DNA of 64,000 nt from Bradyrhizobium sp. 1 (GCF_023073315.1 NZ_JADPJH010000011.1:300837-364836); one strand, 5' to 3'. Positions 53,593 to 62,313 are shown, numbered from the stretch's first letter. Made by a program: numbers and translations. The notes: a model not told the origin generated them from the letters alone.

Positions 53593-53625
53593 GCGATGGA
53601 GCGCGGCACGACCGCGCTCCATCGC
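53593..53625 (+). terminator. Hairpin after the glycosyltransferase gene
   Basis: A perfect 14-bp stem (53593-53606 and 53612-53625, arms GCGATGGAGCGCGG and complement) with a 5-nt loop lies 18 bp after the stop codon and 38 bp before the next gene. There is no T-run. It may be an attenuator that lowers expression of the downstream efflux gene. Confidence 0.7.
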
Positions 53626-53663
53626 CGCGTGAAAATTCATCACACCTCACCGGATATTCGTCC

Positions 53664-54917
53664 ATGCGGATCGAACCAGATTCTTTTGCATTCACGCTGC
53701 TGCTCGGCGCGCTCGCAGCCGTGCCGTATTCCGGCATCGACATCAATCTGCCGGCACTGGCCGCCACCGGCGCCGCGCTTGGTGTGAGCGCGTCGGATGT
53801 CGGGCTGACGATGAGCGCCTTCATGCTGAGCCTCGCCACCGCGCCGCTGATCTACGGACCGGTCTCGGACCGCATCGGCCGCAAGCCGGTCCTGGCCTTC
53901 GGCCTCGCGCTGTTCATCGCCGCCAGCATCGGCTGCGCCCTCGCCGCCTCGCTGCCGGTTCTGCTGCTCTGCCGCTTCGTCCAGGGCATCGGCGCCGCCG
54001 CAACCGCCACGACCTTCGCCATCATCCGCGATCTCTTCGACGGCGACGCCGCGCGCGGCAAGATCGGCAACATCATGGTCGCGGTCAATGTCGCGACCGT
54101 GATCGCGCCGACGGCGGGCGCCGCGCTGCTGGCGGCGGCCGGCTGGCAATCGATCTATGCGACCCAGGCCGCGGTCGGCTTCATGCTGCTGGTGGTGGTG
54201 ATGTTTCGCTTCGCCGAAACCGCGGCGGACGCTCCATCCGGCCGCATGATGCCATCAACCGTGATCGACAGTTATCGCCGGGTGCTGATGCATCCGGTGT
54301 CGCTCGCCTACATCCTGGTCGGCGCCGCGGGCGGCGCGACGGTGTTTGCCTACGTCACCGGTGCCTCGCTGTTCTTCGTCGGCGCCGTCGGGCTCTCGCC
54401 TGCGCAATACGGCCTGATCTTCAGCGCCTGCTCGGCGTCGGTGATGGCCGGCGCCCTCCTCGACGGCCAGCTTGGCCGGCGCGGGATATCCTCGGGCCAC
54501 ATGCTCGCCATCGGACTGACACTGTCGTCCGCGGCGAGCCTCGCCTTGCTCGCGATGACATTGGCCGGCTGGATGCCCACGGCGGTCGTCGTCGCGCTGC
54601 TGATGGCGGTGGCGCTCGGCTTCGGGCTGAGCGTGCCGAACGTGATGAGCACGACGATGCAGCATCTCCCCGACATCGCCGGCGCCGTCAGCGCCGCTGC
54701 CGGGAGCATTCAGCTGATCGCAGGTGCGATATCGAGCGGACTGGTGGCGGTGCGCTTCGACGGACGGACCGCGCTCTCGATGACGGCGGTGATGGCCGCA
54801 TCATCGCTGCTCGCACTGGTGCTGTATGTGCTGGTCGCGCGTCCCGCCGACCGCCGCCTGCATGCGCAGACGATCGATGCCGGCGCCGCAGCGATCCGGA
54901 ACCCCACGCGCTCCTGA
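53664..54917 (+). CDS. Bcr/CflA-type MFS drug efflux transporter
   Basis: The 417-residue protein has twelve predicted helices and the DHA1/Bcr signature: FTLLLGALAAVPYSGIDINLPAL at helix 1, PLIYGPVSDRIGRKPVLAFG between helices 2 and 3 and a conserved Arg in CRFVQGIGAA (helix 4). Relatives export chloramphenicol-, sulfonamide- or sugar-like compounds by proton antiport. It begins 88 bp after the glycosyltransferase, separated by a hairpin. The vir-box-like control upstream of the glycosyltransferase may include it. Confidence 0.88.
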   Translation: MRIEPDSFAFTLLLGALAAVPYSGIDINLPALAATGAALGVSASDVGLTMSAFMLSLATAPLIYGPVSDRIGRKPVLAFGLALFIAASIGCALAASLPVLLLCRFVQGIGAAATATTFAIIRDLFDGDAARGKIGNIMVAVNVATVIAPTAGAALLAAAGWQSIYATQAAVGFMLLVVVMFRFAETAADAPSGRMMPSTVIDSYRRVLMHPVSLAYILVGAAGGATVFAYVTGASLFFVGAVGLSPAQYGLIFSACSASVMAGALLDGQLGRRGISSGHMLAIGLTLSSAASLALLAMTLAGWMPTAVVVALLMAVALGFGLSVPNVMSTTMQHLPDIAGAVSAAAGSIQLIAGAISSGLVAVRFDGRTALSMTAVMAASSLLALVLYVLVARPADRRLHAQTIDAGAAAIRNPTRS

Positions 54918-54976
54918 GGTTCGCGCGGCGGCATCTGAACGCGCGCCTCGTCCTTAGACGACCGCTCCACGGTCTC

Positions 54977-55061
54977 CTCAGGATGAGGCTAAAGCCGGAC
55001 CCCTGTTGAAACTGTCGCCACACACTCCGTCCTCATCCTGAGCGCCCGCCAAAGGCGGGCG
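54977..55061. repeat. Dispersed palindromic repeat element
   Basis: CTCAGGATGAGG (54977-54988) and its reverse complement CCTCATCCTGAG (55031-55042) face each other. The second arm runs straight into a small hairpin of CGCCCGCC and GGCGGGCG arms (55043-55061), followed by GTCTCGAAGGATGG. CCTCATCCTGAG...GTCTCGAAGGATG is, from memory, a frequent intergenic repeat in Bradyrhizobium and relatives. It follows the MFS gene and may serve as its 3' end. Confidence 0.75.
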
Positions 55062-55213
55062 TCTCGAAGGATGGCCGCGGGCGAACAGGCCTCAAATGCG
55101 ATAGCCCTCGCGTTCGCTTGGATGACGTGTTTCTGCGCACTGCAACCCTCTGAACTTGCTGCGGCAATGCATCCCCGACGGGGTGCGTTGCCGCGCCGCT
55201 TCCACCCCCGCGC

Positions 55214-55242
55214 TTGACGCATCGCGCCTGGAAAGGTCTAAT
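55214..55242 (+). promoter_or_regulatory. Sigma-70-type promoter of the symporter operon
   Basis: TTGACG (55214-55219) and TCTAAT (55237-55242) are separated by exactly 17 bp, giving a near-consensus promoter. Transcription should start near 55249, about 90 bp before the symporter ATG. Confidence 0.75.
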
Positions 55243-55251
55243 AGATTCCAA

Positions 55252-55274
55252 GAACAATTGTTCGCATTCCGAAC
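55252..55274. promoter_or_regulatory. Overlapping palindromic operator next to the symporter promoter
   Basis: GAACAATTGTTC (55252-55263, perfect 12-bp palindrome) overlaps GTTCG-N5-CGAAC (55260-55274), so three GAAC/GTTC half-sites are regularly arrayed. It sits just downstream of the -10 box, covering the expected start site and early transcript, where a repressor would block initiation. The regulator is unknown. Confidence 0.65.
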
Positions 55275-55339
55275 ATAACTCCATCGGACCAAGCGGGCTC
55301 ACAACACCGCATCCGCGTCACCAGAGGAAACGTCCACCG

Positions 55340-56770
55340 ATGCAAGCCATTCTCAATGGCGACAGCACGCCCATCGTCGCGATGATCGTCGCCTACATCG
55401 CCTTCACATCCTGGCTCACGTTCAAGCTGCGCAGCCGGACCAGCGACCAGTTCATGACCGCCGCGCGCGCGATGCCGGCCGTCGTCGTCGGCGTGCTGAT
55501 GATGTCCGAATTCGTCGGCGCCAAATCGACCGTCGGCACCGCGCAGGAAGCGTTCCAGTCCGGCATGGCAGCCGGGTGGGCCGTGCTCGGCGCCTCGATC
55601 GGCTTTTTGCTGTTCGGGCTGTTGATGGTGAAGAAGCTCTACAATTCCGGCGAATACACCATCTCGGCGGCGATCGCGCAGAAATACGGCAAATCGACCA
55701 TGCTCACCGTATCGGTGATCATGATCTACGCGCTGCTGCTGGTGAATGTCGGCAATTACGTCAGCGGCGCGGCCGCCATCACCACTGCGCTGCATGTCAG
55801 CATGCCCGTCGCGATGTGCATCATCGCGGTGGTCTCGACCTTCTATTACGTGTTCGGCGGATTGAAGGGCGTCGCCTGGGTGACGATCCTGCACAGCGGC
55901 TTCAAGGTGATCGGCATCGTCATCATCTTTTCGGTCGCGATGTCGCTGACCGGCGGCATCGCGCCGATCCAGGCCAAGCTGCCGGCCTACTATTTCACCT
56001 GGGACGGCAAGATCGGTTTTGCGACCATCTTCGCCTGGACCTTCGGCACCGTCGGCGCGATTTTCTCGACGCAGTTCATCGTGCAGGCGATCTCCTCGAC
56101 GCCGAGCGCCGATGACGCCCGCAAGGCGACCTACTATGCGGCGGCGTTCTGTCTCCCGCTTGGCTTCCTGCTCGCGCTGATCGGCGTCGCCGCGAAGTAT
56201 CTCTATCCCGATATGAACAGCCTCTACGCGCTGCCGGTGTTTCTGGAGAAGATGCCGCCGCTGGCATCCGCCTTCGTGACGACCTCGCTCGTCGCATCGA
56301 TCTTCGTCAGCGTCTGCACCGTCGCGCTCGCGATCGCCTCGCTGGTGGTCCGCGACTTCTACGTGCCCTACTGGAAGCCGGCGCCGGAGCGCGAGCTGAA
56401 GATGACCCGTGTGTTCTCGATCGTGATCGGCCTCGCGCCGCTGGTGTTCGTGTTCTTCATTCCGGAGATCCTCAAGCTGTCGTTCTTCACGCGCGCGCTG
56501 CGGCTGTCGATCACGATCGTGGCGATGATGGGCTTCTACCTGCCGCTGTTTGCCAGCAACCGCGGCGCCACGACCGGCCTGATCGGCGCCGCCGTCTCGA
56601 CCACGGTCTGGTACATGCTCGGCAACCCCTTCGGCATCGACAACATGTATGTCGCGGCGGCAACGCCGCTGGTCGTGATGGCGATCGAGCGCCTCGTGCT
56701 GGGCCGCACGCCCGCCGCGACGCCGGAGACGGCGCAACCCAATGCATTCGTGGAGAGGACTTCGACTTGA
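55340..56770 (+). CDS. Sodium:solute symporter (SSS family)
   Basis: The 476-residue protein has about thirteen helices and SSS features: SDQFMTAARAMPAVVVGVLMMSEFVGAKSTVGTAQEAFQSGMAAG near the N terminus and VSGAAAITTALHVSMPVAMCI in the core. Family members import sugars, sialic acid, acetate, proline or other carboxylates with sodium. AGAGGAAA precedes ATG 55340. Its stop overlaps the start of the Asp-box protein gene, so transport and the first processing step are coupled. Confidence 0.88.
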   Translation: MQAILNGDSTPIVAMIVAYIAFTSWLTFKLRSRTSDQFMTAARAMPAVVVGVLMMSEFVGAKSTVGTAQEAFQSGMAAGWAVLGASIGFLLFGLLMVKKLYNSGEYTISAAIAQKYGKSTMLTVSVIMIYALLLVNVGNYVSGAAAITTALHVSMPVAMCIIAVVSTFYYVFGGLKGVAWVTILHSGFKVIGIVIIFSVAMSLTGGIAPIQAKLPAYYFTWDGKIGFATIFAWTFGTVGAIFSTQFIVQAISSTPSADDARKATYYAAAFCLPLGFLLALIGVAAKYLYPDMNSLYALPVFLEKMPPLASAFVTTSLVASIFVSVCTVALAIASLVVRDFYVPYWKPAPERELKMTRVFSIVIGLAPLVFVFFIPEILKLSFFTRALRLSITIVAMMGFYLPLFASNRGATTGLIGAAVSTTVWYMLGNPFGIDNMYVAAATPLVVMAIERLVLGRTPAATPETAQPNAFVERTST

Positions 56771-57975
56771 TCATCGATACCGAGATCGTGACCACCGACA
56801 TCGAGATCGCCGCCGACGGCATCGTTCGCCAGGCGGCCGGCGACCCTGTCAGGTTCGACGCCTTCATCCCCTCGCCTTGCGTGCAGAACCACGCCGCCAA
56901 TCTGATGCCGCTCGCCAATGGCGATCTGGCCTGCGTCTGGTTCGGCGGCACGCAGGAGGGCATGTCGGACATATCAGTCTACTTCTCGCGCCTGCCCCGC
57001 GGCGCGGCGCAATGGTCGCCTGCCGAAAAGCTGTCCGACGACAAAGGGCGATCCGAGCAGAACCCGGTGCTGTTTCCGGCCCCGGACGGCGCGCTGTGGC
57101 TGATGTGGACGGCGCAGCTCGCGGGCAACCAGGACACCGCCATCATCCGCCGCCGCATCTCCCGCGACCATGGCAAGAGCTGGGGCCCGATCGAAACGCT
57201 GTTTCCCGAGCATCGCGGCCGCGGCACCTTCATCCGGCAGCCGATCGTGGTGCTCGACAACGGCGACTGGCTGCTGCCCGTGTTCTATTGTCACAGCACA
57301 CCGGGGCGGAAATGGAACGGCGACGAGGACACCAGCGCGGTCAAGATCTCGTCCGATGCCGGTGCGACCTGGCGCGACATCGACGTCCCCGGCAGCCGCG
57401 GCTGCGTGCATATGTGCATCGCGCGGCTCGACGACGGATCGCTGATTGCGGTGTATCGCAGCCGCTGGGCCGACAACATCTATCAGAGCAGGTCCGAGGA
57501 TCACGGCCTCACCTGGTCGGAACCTGAAGCGACCGTGCTGCCCAACAACAATTCCTCGATCCAGCTGACGCGGCTCGACAACGGACATCTCGCGCTGGTC
57601 TTCAACGATTCCAGCGCCAGGGATGCGACCGGGCGCCGCCTCTCGCTCTATGACGAAATCGAGGACGATCTGCCGCCCGTGCTCGCCGGCGGTGGCCAAA
57701 GGGCGGACGGACGCACCGCGTTCTGGGGCGCGCCGCGGGCGCCGATGACGCTGGCCGTCTCCGCCGACGGCGGACGGAGCTGGACCAAACGCAACGTCGA
57801 GACCGGTGACGGCTATTGCATGACCAACAATTCGCGCGACCAGACCAATCGCGAGCTGTCCTATCCCTCCGTCAAACAGACCGCCGACGGCGCGCTGCAT
57901 ATGGCATTCACCTTCCATCGCCGCGCGATCAAATATGTGCGCGTGACAGAGGCATGGGTGAGGAGAACTGGGTGA
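56767..57975 (+). CDS. Asp-box (BNR, sialidase-fold) protein without signal peptide
   Basis: The 402-residue protein has four Asp-box repeats that mark a six-bladed beta-propeller: SRDHGKSWG, SSDAGATWR, SEDHGLTWS, SADGGRSWT. Between them are typical sialidase-superfamily segments (GDWLLPVFYCHSTPG, LIAVYRSRWAD, ELSYPSVKQTADGALHMAF). No signal peptide is seen, so it is probably cytosolic. The start is TTG at 56767 (TTGA overlap with the symporter stop). Neuraminidase activity is possible but the true substrate may be another acidic sugar. Confidence 0.82.
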   Translation: MIIDTEIVTTDIEIAADGIVRQAAGDPVRFDAFIPSPCVQNHAANLMPLANGDLACVWFGGTQEGMSDISVYFSRLPRGAAQWSPAEKLSDDKGRSEQNPVLFPAPDGALWLMWTAQLAGNQDTAIIRRRISRDHGKSWGPIETLFPEHRGRGTFIRQPIVVLDNGDWLLPVFYCHSTPGRKWNGDEDTSAVKISSDAGATWRDIDVPGSRGCVHMCIARLDDGSLIAVYRSRWADNIYQSRSEDHGLTWSEPEATVLPNNNSSIQLTRLDNGHLALVFNDSSARDATGRRLSLYDEIEDDLPPVLAGGGQRADGRTAFWGAPRAPMTLAVSADGGRSWTKRNVETGDGYCMTNNSRDQTNRELSYPSVKQTADGALHMAFTFHRRAIKYVRVTEAWVRRTG

Positions 57976-57990
57976 AGCAGGACTGAGAGC

Positions 57991-58671
57991 ATGGACAAGA
58001 GGCCTCACGCACTCGTCACCGGCGCCAGTTCAGGGATTGGCGCGGCGATCGTCGAGCGCCTGTTGCGCGATGGCTGGCGCGTCACAGGCATCAGCCGCCG
58101 GCCTGTAACGTTCGATCATCCGGCGTTCGATCATCTGACGCTCGATCTGAACGATGTCGACGGGGTTGGGGATGCTGTCGCAAAGATTGCGCCGACTGCG
58201 CTCGTTCATGCCGCCGGCATGCTGAAGGTTGGCCAGCTCGGATCGCTCGATCACGACGATGGCGCTGCGATGTGGCGGCTGCATGTCGACGTCGCCGAGC
58301 GTCTCGCCAATGCGCTGGCGCCGCGGCTGCCGAACGGAGGGCGCATCGTCTTCATCGGCAGCCGCACCGCATCGGGTGCAGCCGGCCGCGGGCAATATGC
58401 CGCGACCAAGGCGGCGCTGGTCGCGCTGGCGCGGTCCTGGGCGATCGAGCTCGCGCCGAAGGGCGTCACAGTCAACGTGGTTGCGCCCGCTGCCACCAAG
58501 ACAGCGATGCTGAAGGATCCCTCGCGCGCCAATGTCACGCCAAAGCTGCCGCCGATCGGCCGCTTCATTCTTCCGGAGGAAGTTGCCGGCGCGGTGGCGT
58601 TCCTGCTGTCGACTGAGGCTGCGTCCATCACCGGACAGCAGCTCGTCATCTGCGGCGGCAGCTCGCTCTGA
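57991..58671 (+). CDS. Short-chain dehydrogenase/reductase
   Basis: The 226-residue protein is a classical SDR with TGASSGIGAAI, an Arg-containing cofactor loop (SRRPVTF), YAATK catalytic Tyr/Lys and APAATKTAM. It follows the Asp-box gene by 15 bp and probably acts on the same substrate path, oxidising or reducing a sugar or keto intermediate. It is convergent with the aldolase gene (2-bp gap). Confidence 0.88.
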   Translation: MDKRPHALVTGASSGIGAAIVERLLRDGWRVTGISRRPVTFDHPAFDHLTLDLNDVDGVGDAVAKIAPTALVHAAGMLKVGQLGSLDHDDGAAMWRLHVDVAERLANALAPRLPNGGRIVFIGSRTASGAAGRGQYAATKAALVALARSWAIELAPKGVTVNVVAPAATKTAMLKDPSRANVTPKLPPIGRFILPEEVAGAVAFLLSTEAASITGQQLVICGGSSL

Positions 58672-58673
58672 AC

Positions 58674-59606
58674 TCAGCGCGTGGCCGCAATCCTGGCGCG
58701 GAAGCTCGCCTGACCCTGCATGATCTTGTCGAGCAGCGCATCGAGCGCCCAAAAGCGCTCGTGGATGTCGAAGTCGACGGCACGGCTGCGGATGCACGAG
58801 AAGGTGCCGAGCCTCTGATGATACAGCTTCGCCAGTTTTGGATATCCCATCGGCTCGGCCATCGCGGCGAGCGCGAGATAGACGGAGAGATCATCCGCCA
58901 GTGCGGGATGCCTGGCGCTGCCGGTCAGCAGCCATTTGTAGAGGTCGGGGTGGAAGTTGGTGAACACGCCGGTGAAGCCGGCTGATCCGGTCTTCATGGC
59001 GTCGAAGGCGATCGCTGCATTGGCGTTGACGATGGCAAGCGACGAGCCTTTCGTCAGCGCCACGCGGCGCTTCACGATGTCGAGATCGCAGGACACATCC
59101 TTGAGGATCGCGAAGCGCCCGCTGCCGGCGCAGAACTTAATCTCGTCGTCGGACATGAGCCGGCGGAACGGCGCGGGACATTCGTAGAGGCCGAGGGGAA
59201 GAACCGACGGCAGCGCATCGAGCAGTGCGCGCAGATTGTCCATGAAGACGCTGCCGCCCTGCCCCTTCGGATCGAACCGGTTCGTCACGAGTACCAGTCC
59301 GTCCACGCCGGTCTTGGCGATCGAGGTCAGCTCAGTCACCTGATCGTCGCGGGATTCACTGACGTGCCCCGATGCGATGACTGGCACCCGACCCGCCGCC
59401 TGCCGCACGACGAAGCGCGCCAGCGCGACGCGCTCATCGAGGCTCAGAAACTGCATCTCGCTCGACTGGGCCACGGCGAACAGCGCATCGGCGCCGTTGG
59501 CAATGTACCACTCGATAAGGTTTTCGAGGCCCGCATAGTCGATCGCGTCGGCTTCGGTGAATGGCGTCAGCATCACCGGAATGATGCCCTTGATGGTTGC
59601 AGTCAC
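58674..59606 (-). CDS. DHDPS/N-acetylneuraminate lyase-superfamily aldolase
   Basis: The 310-residue TIM-barrel protein begins IKGIIPVMLTPFTEADAIDY. The Schiff-base Lys169 lies in FAILKDVSCD and Tyr141 in LPLGLYECP, both in the family positions. The usual GTTGE motif is replaced by VAQSSEMQFL, so substrate preference differs from dihydrodipicolinate synthase. It should cleave or form a 2-keto acid such as a sialic-acid-type or keto-deoxy sugar. The start is GTG 59606 with GGGAG ahead. It is the last gene of the LacI-controlled binding-protein unit, after a hairpin. Confidence 0.87.
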   Translation of the reverse strand: MTATIKGIIPVMLTPFTEADAIDYAGLENLIEWYIANGADALFAVAQSSEMQFLSLDERVALARFVVRQAAGRVPVIASGHVSESRDDQVTELTSIAKTGVDGLVLVTNRFDPKGQGGSVFMDNLRALLDALPSVLPLGLYECPAPFRRLMSDDEIKFCAGSGRFAILKDVSCDLDIVKRRVALTKGSSLAIVNANAAIAFDAMKTGSAGFTGVFTNFHPDLYKWLLTGSARHPALADDLSVYLALAAMAEPMGYPKLAKLYHQRLGTFSCIRSRAVDFDIHERFWALDALLDKIMQGQASFRARIAATR

Positions 59607-59652
59607 AAATCGGCTCCCAGGATGTTGAAATCGATGACAGGCAGGAGCCTGC

Positions 59653-59680
59653 CGCTCACGCGTCTTGCAACGCGTGAGCG
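59653..59680 (-). terminator. Intercistronic hairpin between binding protein and aldolase
   Basis: An 11-bp perfect stem (CGCTCACGCGT at 59653-59663 and its complement at 59670-59680) with a 6-nt loop lies in the 93-bp gap. It has no T-run; it may reduce read-through so that the binding protein is made in excess of the aldolase. Confidence 0.6.
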
Positions 59681-59699
59681 CAACTGTTCGGGCCGGTGA

Positions 59700-61097
59700 T
59701 CAGTTGCCCGCGACGTCCTTGATGCGCGCGATCATGTCGTCGACAGCCTTCTCGACCGGTTCCTTGTTGGTGACGATGGCATTCACGGCCTTGATCCAGA
59801 CGTTCTCGTTGTAGAGCGTGGTGAACTTGTAGTTCTTGCTCATCTCGTAGCCGCCGACGCCGGCGAAGAACTGGTCACGCTCGGCGCGGCGATGCACGTC
59901 GCCGTCCCAGAAGGCGGACTTCTGTGCTGCCGTCTTGACCGGGAACCAGCGACCGAGCGCGCCTTCGACATACGGCTGGAGATTTTCGTCGCGCAACAGG
60001 AACGAGACGAACTCCTTGGCGCGCTCCTTGTTCTTGGCCTGCTCGAAGATCAGACCGATCACCACGGACGCGCGGGTGTGGACCGGCGTGCCATCGGGCT
60101 TGTCGGGCCAGACCATGGTGCGGATGCGCTCGTAATAGTTCTTCTTCGCCTCGTCCCGCTGCTCGGCGGTGAGCGTCTCGTTGTTGGCGTCATCGAGCCA
60201 TTTGCCAGGCACCGAAATCGTCGAATTGTGCGTCATGATCGTCGTCTTGTTGTGGAAGGCGACGTTGTTGTCGGGGTCCTTCCAGCTCGTCGCCGACTGC
60301 GGCGTGCAGCCCTTCGCGGCGATCTCGACGTAGTCCTTCATGGCGGCGACAAGGCCCGCCTTCACCTTGGGATCGTCGACCAGGAGCTTGCCGTTGTCGT
60401 CGACGAGCACGACGTTGTAGGCGTCCATGAACACCAGGAACGAGATGAAGCTGTCGGTGGCGTCGACGCCCATGGGATGGCCGATGCCGTAGATGCGTTT
60501 GCCGGACGCCTTGCGCACGGCCGGCTGCGCCTTGTCGCACCAGAACGACCAGAAGCCCTTCCAGTCCTTCGGGATGTCGGTCTCCTTGAGACCGCCCTCC
60601 TCGAGCATGTCCTTCCAATAGTGCAGATGCAGCGTCGCCTGCTTCAACGGAAAGGCGTAGTAGGCCTTCGCCTTGGTCTTGTCGTTGTAGAGCATGACCG
60701 TTTCGAGCGACTGCGGCGAGAACTCGCCCTTGATCGGCGCGAGGACCGAGCTGAGATCGACCAGCTTGCCCTCGGAAGCCCACTTGCCGGCGCCCTGGAA
60801 ATGATAGGTGTCCGCATAGGAGACGTCGGGCGGACTGCCGGCATCGAGCGCCGCCACCAGCTTGGGCATCATGTCCTGCGTCGCATATTGCGACAGCTCG
60901 ACCTTGACCCCGGTCTTGGCCTCGAACTTCTTGATGACGGCAAGCAGCGCGTCTTCCTCGGCCTTGTAATAGCCCTTGTTCCACCAGACGACGAGCTTCT
61001 CCTCCGCGGCCGCGGGGCTCGCCGTTCCCATCACGGGCGCGAGCAGAGAAACCGCCATCGAACAGTGTCTCGCCCATCGCAAAATTCTGTCGCGCAT
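59700..61097 (-). CDS. Family 1 extracellular solute-binding protein (sugar ABC type, orphan)
   Basis: The 465-residue protein has a signal peptide ending about PAAAEE and the family 1 sugar-binding fold: KLVVWWNKGYYKAEEDALLAVIKKFE, VALDAGSPPDVSYADTYHF, KDWKGFWSFWCDKA, and a C-terminal VEKAVDDMIARIKDVAG. GGAGAGGAAA precedes ATG 61097. No permease or ATPase gene is nearby, so it must use proteins encoded elsewhere or have another sensing role. A perfect palindromic LacI-type operator lies 70 bp upstream. Confidence 0.87.
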   Translation of the reverse strand: MRDRILRWARHCSMAVSLLAPVMGTASPAAAEEKLVVWWNKGYYKAEEDALLAVIKKFEAKTGVKVELSQYATQDMMPKLVAALDAGSPPDVSYADTYHFQGAGKWASEGKLVDLSSVLAPIKGEFSPQSLETVMLYNDKTKAKAYYAFPLKQATLHLHYWKDMLEEGGLKETDIPKDWKGFWSFWCDKAQPAVRKASGKRIYGIGHPMGVDATDSFISFLVFMDAYNVVLVDDNGKLLVDDPKVKAGLVAAMKDYVEIAAKGCTPQSATSWKDPDNNVAFHNKTTIMTHNSTISVPGKWLDDANNETLTAEQRDEAKKNYYERIRTMVWPDKPDGTPVHTRASVVIGLIFEQAKNKERAKEFVSFLLRDENLQPYVEGALGRWFPVKTAAQKSAFWDGDVHRRAERDQFFAGVGGYEMSKNYKFTTLYNENVWIKAVNAIVTNKEPVEKAVDDMIARIKDVAGN

Positions 61098-61166
61098 TGT
61101 TGTTTCCTCTCCGTCTCATCCCGGCGAGGAGCCCGCCGGTTGCTCTCATGGCTTTTAAAACGGGCT

Positions 61167-61184
61167 TATGTAAGCGCTTACATA
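61167..61184. promoter_or_regulatory. Perfect LacI-family operator
   Basis: TATGTAAGCGCTTACATA is an 18-bp perfect palindrome with the AAGCGCTT centre typical of LacI/GalR sites. It lies between the binding-protein start (61097) and the LacI gene end (61258), so it should govern the binding protein/aldolase unit. Confidence 0.8.
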
Positions 61185-61257
61185 TTCGGAGTCAAGCCGC
61201 CCTCTTGCGGGGACGTTGTGCGCTATCGAAGAGAGGAGAGGTATCCGCCGTGAGGGA

Positions 61258-62313
61258 TCAGTGTCCCCTGGCCTCGCCGGCGCTCTCGCGGATTTTCAGA
61301 ACGGGCACGACTTCGCGGGACTGCGCCTGCTCTTGCCGGCCCGCGATCACCGCGAGGAGCTCGTTGGCCGCCAACACGCCGATTTCCTGATTGTCGACTT
61401 TCATCGTCGTGAGCCCAGGAGAAAAACGTGATGAAATCGCAAGATCATCGAAGCCGGTGATGGAAAAATCCCCCGGCGCATCAAGGCCACTCTCCCGTGC
61501 AGCCATCAACGCACCGAGCGCCAGATTGTCATTGCCGCAAACGATCGCGGTCGGCCTGACATCAACCGGCTGCGCCATCAATCTTGCAAAGCTTGCCGCG
61601 CCGAATTCCAGCGTCGAGGGCCCCATCATCAGATCCTGCGCCGCAATTTCCAGGCCCGCAACCGCGAGCGCCTCGCTGATGCCGCGAAGCCTTTCCTTGA
61701 CGCGGTCGTTATTGGTGTCCGGCTGAAAGACCGCGGCAAACCGGCGATGGCGAAGAGACAGCAGATGCTCCGTCATGCGCCTGAACGCGGCGCGATTGTC
61801 AAAGCCGATGCACGGGTGCGATGACAGCTTGTTGTAGGAGTAGGTCACGACGTAGGGAATGCCCCGCGAGTTGAGCGCGTCGAACAGCTCGGCAGGATGA
61901 TTTTCACCGACCACGGCAAGCGCTTCCACGCCGCGCGCAAGCATCGCTTCGGCCTGCTTCAAGCCTTCGTCCGGATCATAGTTCGAGCAGCCCAGGAACA
62001 GCGTGAAGCCGCGTTCGCTGAACACAGTCTGCATGCCACCAATCTGGTGGGCAAAGATCTCGTCGTCGAGCGTCGGAATGATGGCGCCGGCGATATGTGT
62101 CCTGCGCGAGGCCAGCGCCCTTCCGGCTGCATTCGGAATCCAGTTCAGCGCGCGGGCGGCGTCCTTGACCCGCTGCCTGACCTCTTCGGAGACCTTGTCG
62201 GGCTCGTTGAATGCGCGCGATACGGTCGCAGTCGAGACATTGGCCTTGCGGGCGACCTCATCGAGCTTGACGCGGCCGCTTCCCCCGCGCGCTCTCTTTG
62301 AACCAGCTACCAT
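61258..62313 (-). CDS. LacI-family transcriptional regulator
   Basis: The 351-residue protein has an N-terminal LacI headpiece (VKLDEVARKANVSTATVSRAFNEPDKVSEEVRQRV, hinge ALASRRTHIAGAIIP) and a type I periplasmic-binding-like effector domain ending PGLTTMKVDNQEIGVLAANEL. It should bind the palindrome at 61167-61184 and respond to a sugar or sugar-acid ligand. ATG 62313 fits the headpiece; the longer frame to 62541 is rejected. Confidence 0.9.
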   Translation of the reverse strand: MVAGSKRARGGSGRVKLDEVARKANVSTATVSRAFNEPDKVSEEVRQRVKDAARALNWIPNAAGRALASRRTHIAGAIIPTLDDEIFAHQIGGMQTVFSERGFTLFLGCSNYDPDEGLKQAEAMLARGVEALAVVGENHPAELFDALNSRGIPYVVTYSYNKLSSHPCIGFDNRAAFRRMTEHLLSLRHRRFAAVFQPDTNNDRVKERLRGISEALAVAGLEIAAQDLMMGPSTLEFGAASFARLMAQPVDVRPTAIVCGNDNLALGALMAARESGLDAPGDFSITGFDDLAISSRFSPGLTTMKVDNQEIGVLAANELLAVIAGRQEQAQSREVVPVLKIRESAGEARGH

